Origin: Janthinobacterium tructae
Lineage (GTDB): Bacteria > Pseudomonadota > Gammaproteobacteria > Burkholderiales > Burkholderiaceae_D
Direction: 5' to 3'
DNA: 64,000 bases
Assembly: GCF_006517255.1 (NCBI RefSeq)
Contig: NZ_CP041185.1
Location: 1,054,001 to 1,118,000, forward strand
Shown: one piece after another, positions 23,753-31,591 of the stretch
Layout of the letters: every line of letters starts with the position of its first letter
How positions within the stretch are numbered: position 1 is the first letter of the stretch
Notes under the pieces: generated by a model
Told to the model about the DNA's origin: nothing
Seen by the model: only the letters and a program-made list of their open reading frames with translations
Database searches by the model: none
Program-made: the position numbers and the translations under genes

Positions 23753-24943
23753 TCAAGGATCGATCTCCGGCGGCGGGCGGCGCAGCGCCATATGTTCCCA
23801 CACGGCCACCAGAACCAGCACGCAGCTGGTGATGCAAGCCAGGGTCAAAGGTGAATACAGGCGACCGTAGGCCATCGGGATCAGCGCCAGGATGATCAAG
23901 ATGCCCAGCAAATGCGACAGCGGCGGCGTGGCGCGGTCATTGCTGACCCATTTAAATAAGGCATTCCCCAGCAGATACAGGATCGGGCCGCCCAGCAAGG
24001 CACTGATGCCGGCAAAACTTGCTTCATCCGGATGCACGAGGGCCAGTTCGTCGGCCACGGCGGAAACGATCACGCCGCCCACGATCAGCACGTGGATATA
24101 CGTGTAAGCCTTGCGGGCGATGCGGCCCGGGTCCTTCGAATGGGCGATGCGATGGTGGCCCGCCTCGGCGCCTGTGTCGAAATAAATCCACCACATGGCG
24201 ATGCTGCCGACCAGTGCTGACAGGAAACCGAGCCAGTTGCCGGGCGTCCATTCCAGCCCGGCAAACGTGGCGCCCGTCACCAGCAGGGATTCACCGAGGG
24301 CGATGATGACGAACAGGCCGCAGCGTTCGGCCATATGACCGCCATCGACATCCCAGTCGGCCGTCGAGGAACGGCCCAGGCCCGGCATGCCGAACTGCAT
24401 CCATGGACCGGCCAGGTCGATCAGCAGGGCCGCGCCCCACCAGAAGAGGCGCTGCTCGGGCGACGCCACGCCGCCGGCGATCCAGAAGATGCCGGACAGC
24501 ACTGCCCACAGGGCGATGCGCTGGAAATTGCGGCGGCGCGCGAGTTCTTCATGGCGCACGGCCCACCAGGCGAACAGGGGCCTGCCCACCTGCATGGCGA
24601 CGTAGGCGAGCGCAAAACCCAGGCCGCGCGTACCGAACGCTTCGGGGATCGAGGCCGACATGATGAGGCCGCCCAGCATCAGCGCAAACAGGCTGATGCG
24701 TACGGGAATGCGCTCGGGATCGAGCCAGTTGGTGATCCACGACGTGAAAATCCACACCCACCAGACGGCCATCAGCAGCAAGCCCGTCTGCAGCCAGCCC
24801 ATGGCGGTCAAATGCGCCAGCAAGCCATGCGACAGTTGCGTGACGGCAAACACAAACACCAGGTCGAAGAACAGCTCGATCATGCCCACCTTGCCGCTGT
24901 CTTGCCCGCCGCGCGTGCGCAACAGCGATTTTCTCAATTCCAT
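23753..24943 (-). CDS. ltrA: Low temperature requirement protein A (LtrA)
   Basis: 396 residues from the ATG at 24943 (MELRKSLLRTRGGQDSGKVG); the TTG at 24961 is less likely. It shows the LtrA signature VGMIELFFDLVFVFAVTQLS, about ten membrane helices, and the conserved ERCGLFVIIALGESLLVTG. The family was named from a Listeria cold-growth mutant; the biochemical function is unknown, although the fold suggests a membrane transporter or receptor. It lies 47 bases downstream of the hydroxyacid dehydrogenase gene on the same strand. Confidence 0.92.
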   Translation of the reverse strand: MELRKSLLRTRGGQDSGKVGMIELFFDLVFVFAVTQLSHGLLAHLTAMGWLQTGLLLMAVWWVWIFTSWITNWLDPERIPVRISLFALMLGGLIMSASIPEAFGTRGLGFALAYVAMQVGRPLFAWWAVRHEELARRRNFQRIALWAVLSGIFWIAGGVASPEQRLFWWGAALLIDLAGPWMQFGMPGLGRSSTADWDVDGGHMAERCGLFVIIALGESLLVTGATFAGLEWTPGNWLGFLSALVGSIAMWWIYFDTGAEAGHHRIAHSKDPGRIARKAYTYIHVLIVGGVIVSAVADELALVHPDEASFAGISALLGGPILYLLGNALFKWVSNDRATPPLSHLLGILIILALIPMAYGRLYSPLTLACITSCVLVLVAVWEHMALRRPPPEIDP

Positions 24944-24990
24944 AGCTACTCTTTCATTCAAGCTTGATTAAAACGTTTAACTGGCGACTT

Positions 24991-25944
24991 TTATAATGTG
25001 ATTGGCGTCAACAAGGGCAGGCCGGCGAAGTGCGCCGCCAGGTTATCGACCACCAGTTGCCCCATTGCATGGCGGGTTTCCACGGTCAGGCTGCCCACGT
25101 GGGGCGTCAGCACGACGTTCGGCAAGGCGCGCAAGGCGTTTGGCACGCGCGGTTCGTCGGCGAATACATCGAGACCGGCCGCGCCCAGGCGGCCATCCTG
25201 CAAAGCGGCGATCAGGGCGTCTTCATCGATCAGGGCGCCACGGGCGATATTGATCAGGGTGCCTTGCGGACCGAGCGCGTCGAGCACGCTGCGGTCGATG
25301 CTCTGGCGCGTGGCCGGCGTGCCCGGCGCGCAAACGAAGAGGTAATCGCTTTCCTGCGCCAGGGCCAGCAGGGATGCGGCGCGCGGCACGGACGTGCCCA
25401 TGATGACGCGCGGCTGGAAGTAGCGGACGTGGACGCCGAAGGCGGCCAGGCGCAGCGCGATGGCTTGCCCGATCTGGCCGAAGCCGAAGATGCCGGCCGT
25501 CTTGCCGCGCAGGCTGGAAGCTGGCGCGATCGCTTCACGGCGTTCCCAGCCGCCGTCGCGCACGAAACGGTCGAGCGCCACGATGTGCCGCGCGCTGGCC
25601 AGCAGCAAGGCTAGCGCCACGTCGGCCACGTCATCGGTCAGCACGTTCGGCGTAGTGGTGACGGCGATGCCGCGCGCGCGCGCCTGGTCGAGCGCCACGC
25701 CGTCGAGGCCCACGCCGTTGACGGCGATGATTTCCAGATGCGGCAGCAAGGCCATGTCGCCGGCATTCAAGCCCAGCGCGCCCGTGGTGACGACAGCGCG
25801 GATGGCCGGCGAGCGCTGGGCCAGCCAGGCGTGGCGCCCGTCCGCCGGCACTTGCCAGGCGTGGTGGCAGGTGTATTGCTGCTCCAGCTGCGCGTTGACG
25901 GCAGCCGAGGGACTGGGGGCGAGAATGAGGAGTTCGGGTGGCAT
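24991..25944 (-). CDS. D-isomer-specific 2-hydroxyacid dehydrogenase (GHPR-like)
   Basis: 317 residues from the ATG at 25944. The NAD(P)-binding Rossmann motif is GIFGFGQIGQAIALRLAAFG. The catalytic Arg is in NIARGALIDEDAL, the Glu in FADEPRVP and the His in LTPHVGS. It probably reduces glyoxylate or hydroxypyruvate with NADPH; the FQPRV region after the first strand would fit NADPH preference. The frame stays open upstream to 27018, but this is a non-coding extension through the next gene's antisense frame. Confidence 0.93.
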   Translation of the reverse strand: MPPELLILAPSPSAAVNAQLEQQYTCHHAWQVPADGRHAWLAQRSPAIRAVVTTGALGLNAGDMALLPHLEIIAVNGVGLDGVALDQARARGIAVTTTPNVLTDDVADVALALLLASARHIVALDRFVRDGGWERREAIAPASSLRGKTAGIFGFGQIGQAIALRLAAFGVHVRYFQPRVIMGTSVPRAASLLALAQESDYLFVCAPGTPATRQSIDRSVLDALGPQGTLINIARGALIDEDALIAALQDGRLGAAGLDVFADEPRVPNALRALPNVVLTPHVGSLTVETRHAMGQLVVDNLAAHFAGLPLLTPITL

Positions 25945-26093
25945 GGGCGTCCGGGTCGGTGTCGGCAAGATTTGCAGACGCAACTTAGCATATTTGCGAC
26001 CCTGCGGGGGATGGCATCGCCTGTTACCGCCCCTAAAACCCTGCCCGCCGCGCGGTTTTTGCCTGGCATGGATCACCCTTGCATCATGCGTAG

Positions 26094-26123
26094 GTCGGCT
26101 TAGCCCAACGGCCGTAAGCCGAC
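26094..26123. repeat. Palindromic intergenic repeat of the GTCGGCTTAGC type
   Basis: GTCGGCTT (26094-26101) and AAGCCGAC (26116-26123) are perfect arms around 14 bases. Palindromes with this arm sequence (often GTCGGATTAGC...) recur between genes in many proteobacterial genomes, as REP-like elements. It lies in the 209-base gap downstream of the proline-rich membrane protein gene; the rest of that gap shows nothing coding. Confidence 0.55.
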
Positions 26124-26153
26124 AAGCACCGCCACAACGATTGTCAGATCGCC

Positions 26154-26843
26154 TCAACCCGGACAAGGCACGCGTTTTACCTTGCCGCCCGTCTTGAACG
26201 GGTCGGCGCCCGCGCCCGGGTTCGCATCCAGGCCATAGCAGGTGGCGCCGACGGCGCTGACGACGCGCGTGGCGGGGCGGCCATCGGCCGTCAGGTATTC
26301 CTCCACGCGGATGATCGGGCCGCCGCGCCAGGCGGAGGCGACCAGTTTCTGGAAGCTGCTTTCGCTTTTCAGATCGGCCGCGGCCAGCCAGGGCTTGTCT
26401 TGTTTCAGTTCGCCACGCAGGGCCTTGTCGGCGGCGCCTGCCGCCAGCCGGGCGCGCGTGCGCAAGTCTGCGGTGGATGGCGCCGTGGACGGCGCGGCGG
26501 GCAATTCTTCGGCCGGCACGGTGATGGTTTCCGCTGCCACCGCAGGCGGTGCGAGGATGGCGGACGGCGTGGCAGGCACCACACTGGCGCGCGCGCGCGG
26601 CAAAGGAATCGGCATGGGCAACGGCAAGGCCATCGGCGGCGTCTGCGGCACTGGCCGTGGCGGCAACAGTGTCATGAAAGCCACTTCCGTGTATTGCTTG
26701 AGCTGCCGCGCCGGCAGCAAAAGGAAGTACAGGCCCAGCGCGTGCATGGCCAGGATCAGCGCGACGGCCGCGCCTTTCAGGCTCAGGCCGTCCCGTATGC
26801 GCACGCGCATGGAGACGGACGGTAGATGGCGGAGCAATGGCAT
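26154..26843 (-). CDS. Membrane-anchored proline-rich hypothetical protein
   Basis: 229 residues. A single N-terminal membrane helix (GAAVALILAMHALGLYFLLL, about 25-44) is followed by a Pro-rich stretch (about 60-120) and a C-terminal domain with VEEYLTADGRPATRVVSAVG and two cysteines. The anchor plus Pro-rich linker resembles a TonB layout, but the C-terminal domain lacks TonB features. The ATG at 26843 faces the divergent TonB-dependent receptor gene. The location suggests a periplasmic role, possibly linked to envelope transport; function unproven. Confidence 0.7.
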   Translation of the reverse strand: MPLLRHLPSVSMRVRIRDGLSLKGAAVALILAMHALGLYFLLLPARQLKQYTEVAFMTLLPPRPVPQTPPMALPLPMPIPLPRARASVVPATPSAILAPPAVAAETITVPAEELPAAPSTAPSTADLRTRARLAAGAADKALRGELKQDKPWLAAADLKSESSFQKLVASAWRGGPIIRVEEYLTADGRPATRVVSAVGATCYGLDANPGAGADPFKTGGKVKRVPCPG

Positions 26844-27037
26844 GCGGTTTCCTGTGGGCGCCGGGCGCGATGGCCCATTCTAGCGAAATGGTGCGGCAAG
26901 CATTGATAAATCCACAAGGTATCGTCTGGCGCGCCCTTTCCCGCCAGATTCCAGTGCCTGCTCCGGCAGTTGTTGTACGAATGGCGACTTTCTTTTCAAC
27001 ATTCTCACACTTTCCCACGCACCGCGCCGCGCTGGAA

Positions 27038-27056
27038 TATAATGATAATCATTCTC
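27038..27056. promoter_or_regulatory. Fur box upstream of TonB receptor
   Basis: The 19 bases match the classical Fur consensus GATAATGATAATCATTATC at 17 positions, with the central 13 (27041-27053) identical. It sits 21 bases before the receptor's start codon, so iron-replete Fur should repress it. Confidence 0.88.
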
Positions 27057-27076
27057 ATTAATATCCGGATAACTCC

Positions 27077-29275
27077 ATGCGCACCTTCCGCCTTGCCCCT
27101 ACCCCGTTCGCCCTGGCCGCCTTCCTGCTGGCCAGCAGCGCCGCCCATGCCCAAACCACGCCGGCCGGCGACGCGCAAACCATGCCGACAGTGGTCGTGA
27201 ACGCCTCCGCCGATGCCTCGGCGGAAGGTTTGTCGAAGGCGTATGCGGGCGGCCAGGTGGCGCGCGGCGGGCGCATGGGCATACTCGGCGCCGTGGACAT
27301 GATGGACTCGCCATTCGGCAGCACCAGTTATACGCAGCAATTCATTGCCGATCAGCAAGCGCGCAGCGTGGGCGACTTGCTGCAAAGCGATCCGGCCGTG
27401 CGCATGTCGCGCGGCTATGGCAATTTCCAGGAAGTGTATGTGATCCGCGGCTTCGCCCTCGATTCCGATGATGTGGCGTATAACGGCCTGTACGGCGTGC
27501 TGCCCCGTCAATATGTATCGCCGGAACTGCTCGAGCGCGTGGAAGTGTTCCGTGGCGCCAGCGCCTTCCTGAACGGCGCCGCGCCGGGCGGCAGCGGCAT
27601 CGGCGGCGCCATCAACCTGATGCCCAAGCGCGCAGGCAACACGCCGCTGACGGAATTGACGGTGGGCGTGGAATCGGGCGGCCACGCCTATGCGGCCATC
27701 GACGTGGCGCGCCGCTTTGGCGAGAACCAGGAGTTTGGCGTGCGCGTGAACGCCGCCAAGCGCCAGGGCGAGACGGGCATCGAGCATGAAGACCACGACG
27801 TGGGCATGTTTTCCGTGGGCCTCGATTATCGCGGCCGCGGCTACCGCCTGTCGGCCGATGCCGGCTACCAGAATTTCAACCTGACGGCGCCCCGCCCATC
27901 CGTTGGCATTGGCAGCGTGGCCGTGCTGCCTGGCGCGCCCGATGCCTCGAAGAACTTCGCCCAGCCCTGGAGCTATTCGAAGGAACACGATGTGTTCGGC
28001 ACGGCACGCGCCGAGGTGGACCTTGCCAAGGATGTGGTGGGCTGGGCCGCATTTGGCTCCCGCTCGACCAGGGAAGCCAACAGTCTGGCCGAGCCGTCAT
28101 TGACCTCGATCAATGGCAATGCCACGGTGTCGCGCTTCGACAATGCGCGCAAGCAGGAAATCCGCACGGGCGAAGTGGGCATTCGCGGCAAGCTCGTCAC
28201 GGGTGCCGTCAAGCACACGCTGGTGGCCAGCTGGTCCGGGCACTGGAATGAAGCGAAGAATGCGTATGCCATCGGCGACGCGTTTGCCACCAATATTTAC
28301 GCGCCCGTCAATGTCGCCGCGCCGGCAACCCCCTACACGGGCGGCAACATGAGCGATCCGCGCATCACCCAGAAAACCATCCTCAGCAGCTATGCCCTGG
28401 CCGACACCATGGCCTTCCTCGACGACAAGCTGCTGCTGACCGTGGGCCTGCGCCGCCAGCAGATCAAGGATGCCGGTTACGACTACAACACCTCGGTGCT
28501 GCAAGGCAAGGCCTATGACGAGAGCGCCACTACGCCCGTCGCCGGCATCGTCTTCAAAACCAGCAAGAACGTGTCGCTGTACGCCAACTACATCGAGGCG
28601 CTGGTCAAGGGGCCGGCGGCCACGGGAACGTATGTGGAAAACGGCCAGCGCTTCAATGTCGAGAACATGGGTGAGGTGTTTGCGCCGTACAAATCGAAGC
28701 AAAAGGAAATCGGCTTCAAGTATGACGGTGGCAAGCTGGGCATGAGCGCCGCCCTGTTCACCACGGCCAAGCCCTTGCTGGCCGTGGTCGGCAAGCGCGC
28801 CGAACTGGCTGGCGAGCAGCGCAACCGAGGCCTGGAATTGTCGATTTTCGGCACGCCGACGCAGGGCGTGCGCCTGCTGGGCGGCTTGACGTGGCTTGAG
28901 GCGCAGCAAAGCAAGACCGACGTGGCCGCCAACAATGGCAAGCGCCCCATCGGCGCACCGGAAACACAGGTGAGCGTGGGCGGCGAATGGGACGTGCCCG
29001 GCGCGCCAGGCTTGAGTCTGAACGCCCGCAGCATCTACACCTCGACGCAATATGCGGACCTGGCCAACAGCAAGCAACTGCCATCGTGGACGCGCCTCGA
29101 CATCGGCGCGCGCTACCTGACGCAATTGGCGGGCCATGACGTGACCTTGCGCGCCCGCGTGGACAACGTGACGGACCGCAACTACTGGTCGTCGGCCGTG
29201 TCGTCTTTCAACATCGGCTCCCTGGTGCTGGCTGCGCCGCGCACCGTGGTCGTCTCGGCCTCGGTCAACTTCTAA
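27077..29275 (+). CDS. TonB-dependent siderophore receptor
   Basis: 732 residues. Signal peptide (1-25, ending SSAAHA), plug domain (SVGDLLQSDPAVRMSRGYGN, then VYVIRGFALDSDDVAYNG and ELLERVEVFRGASAFLNG), and a 22-strand beta-barrel ending in the expected terminal Phe (SVNF). It imports a ferric siderophore across the outer membrane with TonB-ExbBD energy. The Fur box directly upstream supports iron control. No siderophore biosynthesis genes are in the window, so it may take up a foreign siderophore. Confidence 0.95.
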   Translation: MRTFRLAPTPFALAAFLLASSAAHAQTTPAGDAQTMPTVVVNASADASAEGLSKAYAGGQVARGGRMGILGAVDMMDSPFGSTSYTQQFIADQQARSVGDLLQSDPAVRMSRGYGNFQEVYVIRGFALDSDDVAYNGLYGVLPRQYVSPELLERVEVFRGASAFLNGAAPGGSGIGGAINLMPKRAGNTPLTELTVGVESGGHAYAAIDVARRFGENQEFGVRVNAAKRQGETGIEHEDHDVGMFSVGLDYRGRGYRLSADAGYQNFNLTAPRPSVGIGSVAVLPGAPDASKNFAQPWSYSKEHDVFGTARAEVDLAKDVVGWAAFGSRSTREANSLAEPSLTSINGNATVSRFDNARKQEIRTGEVGIRGKLVTGAVKHTLVASWSGHWNEAKNAYAIGDAFATNIYAPVNVAAPATPYTGGNMSDPRITQKTILSSYALADTMAFLDDKLLLTVGLRRQQIKDAGYDYNTSVLQGKAYDESATTPVAGIVFKTSKNVSLYANYIEALVKGPAATGTYVENGQRFNVENMGEVFAPYKSKQKEIGFKYDGGKLGMSAALFTTAKPLLAVVGKRAELAGEQRNRGLELSIFGTPTQGVRLLGGLTWLEAQQSKTDVAANNGKRPIGAPETQVSVGGEWDVPGAPGLSLNARSIYTSTQYADLANSKQLPSWTRLDIGARYLTQLAGHDVTLRARVDNVTDRNYWSSAVSSFNIGSLVLAAPRTVVVSASVNF

Positions 29276-29294
29276 ACGGCAATTCCATGCCCGG

Positions 29295-29322
29295 CAGGGG
29301 CGCCGCGCCGCGTGCGCCCCTG
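29295..29322 (+). terminator. Strong hairpin after the TonB receptor gene
   Basis: CAGGGGCGC (29295-29303) and GCGCCCCTG (29314-29322) pair perfectly over 9 bp with a 10-base loop, starting 19 bases after the receptor stop codon. Only a weak T-rich stretch follows, so it may stabilise the mRNA end or terminate inefficiently. Confidence 0.45.
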
Positions 29323-29355
29323 TGCAATCGTTTGTGCTTCGGCGACAATGCGCGC

Positions 29356-30237
29356 ATGACACTGCGCCCCGCCCTCCTCTCCCTGTTGCTCTTCGCCACC
29401 GCCAGCGCCGCCCTTGCCCAAAAGCAAGCCGCCTGCCCCTACGCCGCCTGGAAGAGCGGTTTCAAGGGCGATGCGCGGGCGCAAGCCACGTGTTTGCTGC
29501 GCCCGGTGAAACTGTATGCGCGCCTGGGCGACAGTGGGCCGCTGCCGGATTTCCTTGCCAGTCACGTCGGTCAGCGCACGGGCATTGCCCCGGCCCGCCT
29601 GCGCGCCTGGCTGGCCGCGCAATCGATCAGCGAAGCGGACGTGGGCGGCGCCGTCGATGCGCCATTGTCGCGCGCCGTGGGCCGGCTGGCCGCGCCCATG
29701 GCCCGCTTTTTCGTCATCCACGACACCAGCTACCCGAATTTCTTGTTAGAAACGATTCCAGGCCACATCAACGACGCCAGCTGGGACTTCAACGATTTTA
29801 CCGTGCGCAATCCGGCGCCGGGCGGCGGGCCGAAAGGCCATGTCTACGTGAACCGCCTCGGCAATTCCCTGGCAGTGCGCAACTTTGGCACGCCCGGCTA
29901 TGCCAGCAAGCTGGAAAAGGACAAGCCGTCGCTGACGGGCCTGTTCCTGCACGTGGAGCTGGTGCAGCCGCGCCGCTCCGTGCCCGGTGGCGGCAGGGGC
30001 AACGACGGCCTGGCGCCCGATCCGGGCTTTACGCCCGCGCAATACGACCGGCTGGCCCTGCTGTACTTCGCCGCCAGCGTGCGCAAGGGCACGTGGCTGA
30101 TCCCTGCCTTCCACGCCGTGCTCGATACGGGCTTTGCGAACGGTCATGATGACCCCCAGAACTTTTCGCTGGCCGACTGGTCAGCCTCGCTTTCCCGCCT
30201 GCAGGCGGCCCTGCAGCAGGCAGATACTGGTCAATAA
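29356..30237 (+). CDS. Secreted protein resembling N-acetylmuramoyl-L-alanine amidase (Amidase_2)
   Basis: 293 residues from the ATG at 29356; signal peptide 1-22 (ending ASAALA). The middle contains MARFFVIHDTSYPNFL, reminiscent of the first zinc His of Amidase_2 (fold strand plus H-T), then LFLHVELVQPRR, FTPAQYDRLALLYFAASV, and near the end a His-Asp-rich DTGFANGHDDPQNFSLADW. This arrangement fits a divergent T7-lysozyme-like peptidoglycan amidase in the periplasm. The match is by motif order only, so confidence in the function is moderate. Confidence 0.7.
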   Translation: MTLRPALLSLLLFATASAALAQKQAACPYAAWKSGFKGDARAQATCLLRPVKLYARLGDSGPLPDFLASHVGQRTGIAPARLRAWLAAQSISEADVGGAVDAPLSRAVGRLAAPMARFFVIHDTSYPNFLLETIPGHINDASWDFNDFTVRNPAPGGGPKGHVYVNRLGNSLAVRNFGTPGYASKLEKDKPSLTGLFLHVELVQPRRSVPGGGRGNDGLAPDPGFTPAQYDRLALLYFAASVRKGTWLIPAFHAVLDTGFANGHDDPQNFSLADWSASLSRLQAALQQADTGQ

Positions 30238-30267
30238 GGCATTTTCCTGACGGCGGATTAGGTGCAT

Positions 30268-30284
30268 ACTATGATGAGCATAGT
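30268..30284. promoter_or_regulatory. Inverted repeat upstream of the sensor kinase
   Basis: ACTATG (30268-30273) and CATAGT (30279-30284) form a perfect inverted repeat around 5 bases, overlapping a possible -10 (TACTAT, 30267-30272), 22 bases before the GTG start. Confidence 0.35.
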
Positions 30285-30305
30285 CATTCCTGTCAGGGAG
30301 TTCAG

Positions 30306-31463
30306 GTGAGTATTGCCACGGATCATCAGGCGGATCGCCAGGCCAGCGCGCGTCAGCCACTGCAGCGCGCGCAGCGCCTCTGCGCCATGCGCGACGCCGT
30401 CCTCAGCGCCTGGGAACAGCGCGTGCGCGCCAGCGTGCGCGGCGCCGACCAGCTGCTCACGCCCATACTCATCAATACTCTGCCCGCCTTTTTCGATAAC
30501 CTGGCCGAAGCGCTGACGCCGGGCCATCCGCGCGAAAACGCCGCCAGCAACAGCAACGTGCCCGCCGTGCATGGCAATGAACGGGCGCGCATGACCAATT
30601 ACGGGCCGGAACAGGTGATCCAGGAATACCAGATCTTCCGCGACTGCTTCGCCGCCGTTGCGCATGCGTCCGGCATCACCCTGCGCCGCAAGGATTGGCA
30701 GGTGATCAACGCCTCGATCGACGTGGGCATCCGCGAATCGATACGCGAATTTACCAGCATGCACGAAGGCTTCCGGCGCCGCATCGCGGCCGGCCTGTCG
30801 CACGACATGCGCAATCCCCTGGCCGTGATCAGCACCAGCGCCCAGTTGCTGCTGCGGCCAGCCGACCCGGAACGGGTGGTCTTGCTGGCGCACAAGATTG
30901 CCGAGCACAGCAAACGGCTCGACAGCATGATCGAGGAATTGCTCGATAGCCTCAGCTACCACCGGGGCCAGCAGCTGCCGCTGGCGCTGAGCCAGTTCGA
31001 CGTGCTGCCGCTGGTACACGCCGTGGCCGGCCAGGTCAACCTGCAGCGGCCCGGCAAATGCCAGGTCAGCGGGCAAGCCGTCACCGGCTGGTGGTGCGAG
31101 AACTCGTTGCGGCGCGCGCTGGAAAACCTGCTGAGCAATGCCATCAAGTACGGTGACGACGCGCCCGTCAAGGTGCACGTGGAAGCCGTGCACGAACGCC
31201 TGATCCTCACCGTCCACAATGGCGGCCACGCCATCGCGCCGGAACAGGCCGAGCGCATCTTCGACTACCTGCGCCGCGAGAACGACAGCCCCGCGCCCGG
31301 CTGGGGCATCGGCCTGCCCTTCGTGCAGAACGTGGCCGAAAGCCACGGCGGCAGCATCGCCGTCGACAGCGCACCCGAAACGGGCACCAGCTTCATCTTC
31401 GACGTCCCCGTCGATTGCCGTCCGTTCGTCCCGCCCGCCGGCGCTCCCAAGAGTGACAGCTAG
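30306..31463 (+). CDS. Orphan sensor histidine kinase
   Basis: 385 residues from a GTG with AGGGAG just upstream. The N-terminal about 160 residues are a helical sensor region without membrane segments, so the kinase is cytoplasmic. The phosphoacceptor is in GLSHDMRNPLAVISTSAQLL. The ATPase domain has the N box (ENLLSNAIKYGD), G1-like GGHAI, and WGIGLPFVQNVAESHGGSI. No response regulator is adjacent. Its stop codon abuts the NtrC-type site upstream of the Anbu operon, but there is nothing to link the two functionally. Confidence 0.9.
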   Translation: MSIATDHQADRQASARQPLQRAQRLCAMRDAVLSAWEQRVRASVRGADQLLTPILINTLPAFFDNLAEALTPGHPRENAASNSNVPAVHGNERARMTNYGPEQVIQEYQIFRDCFAAVAHASGITLRRKDWQVINASIDVGIRESIREFTSMHEGFRRRIAAGLSHDMRNPLAVISTSAQLLLRPADPERVVLLAHKIAEHSKRLDSMIEELLDSLSYHRGQQLPLALSQFDVLPLVHAVAGQVNLQRPGKCQVSGQAVTGWWCENSLRRALENLLSNAIKYGDDAPVKVHVEAVHERLILTVHNGGHAIAPEQAERIFDYLRRENDSPAPGWGIGLPFVQNVAESHGGSIAVDSAPETGTSFIFDVPVDCRPFVPPAGAPKSDS

Positions 31464-31480
31464 CGCACCGAATTGGTGCG
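31464..31480. promoter_or_regulatory. Candidate NtrC enhancer site
   Basis: CGCACC (31464-31469) and GGTGCG (31475-31480) are perfect arms. The site reads GCACC-N4-TGGTGC, which is the core of the known NtrC recognition sequence (TGCACC-N4-5-GGTGCA); only the outermost base pair differs. Its centre is about 93 bases upstream of the predicted sigma-54 transcription start, a normal enhancer distance. Confidence 0.7.
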
Positions 31481-31537
31481 AACGGCGGCGTGACGCCACA
31501 AAAGTGCTCATGTTTCCACCTTCCTGCAGCCGCGCTG

Positions 31538-31554
31538 TTGGCACGCTTCCTGCT
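31538..31554 (+). promoter_or_regulatory. Sigma-54 (RpoN) promoter of the Anbu operon
   Basis: TTGGCACG...CTGCT matches the RpoN consensus YTGGCACGRNNNTTGCW at 12 of 14 defined positions. The -24 GG is at 31540-31541 and the -12 GC at 31552-31553, separated by exactly 10 bases. Transcription would start near 31565, and AAGGGA at 31577-31582 then precedes the ATG at 31592. Confidence 0.75.
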
Positions 31555-31591
31555 GAGCTATACATAGACACGGCTCAAGGGAAATCACAAC

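Noticed and set aside
25945..27018. Upstream extension of the hydroxyacid dehydrogenase frame
   Set aside because: The 357 extra residues overlap the proline-rich membrane protein gene in another frame and have no domain; the ATG at 25944 starts the normal enzyme.
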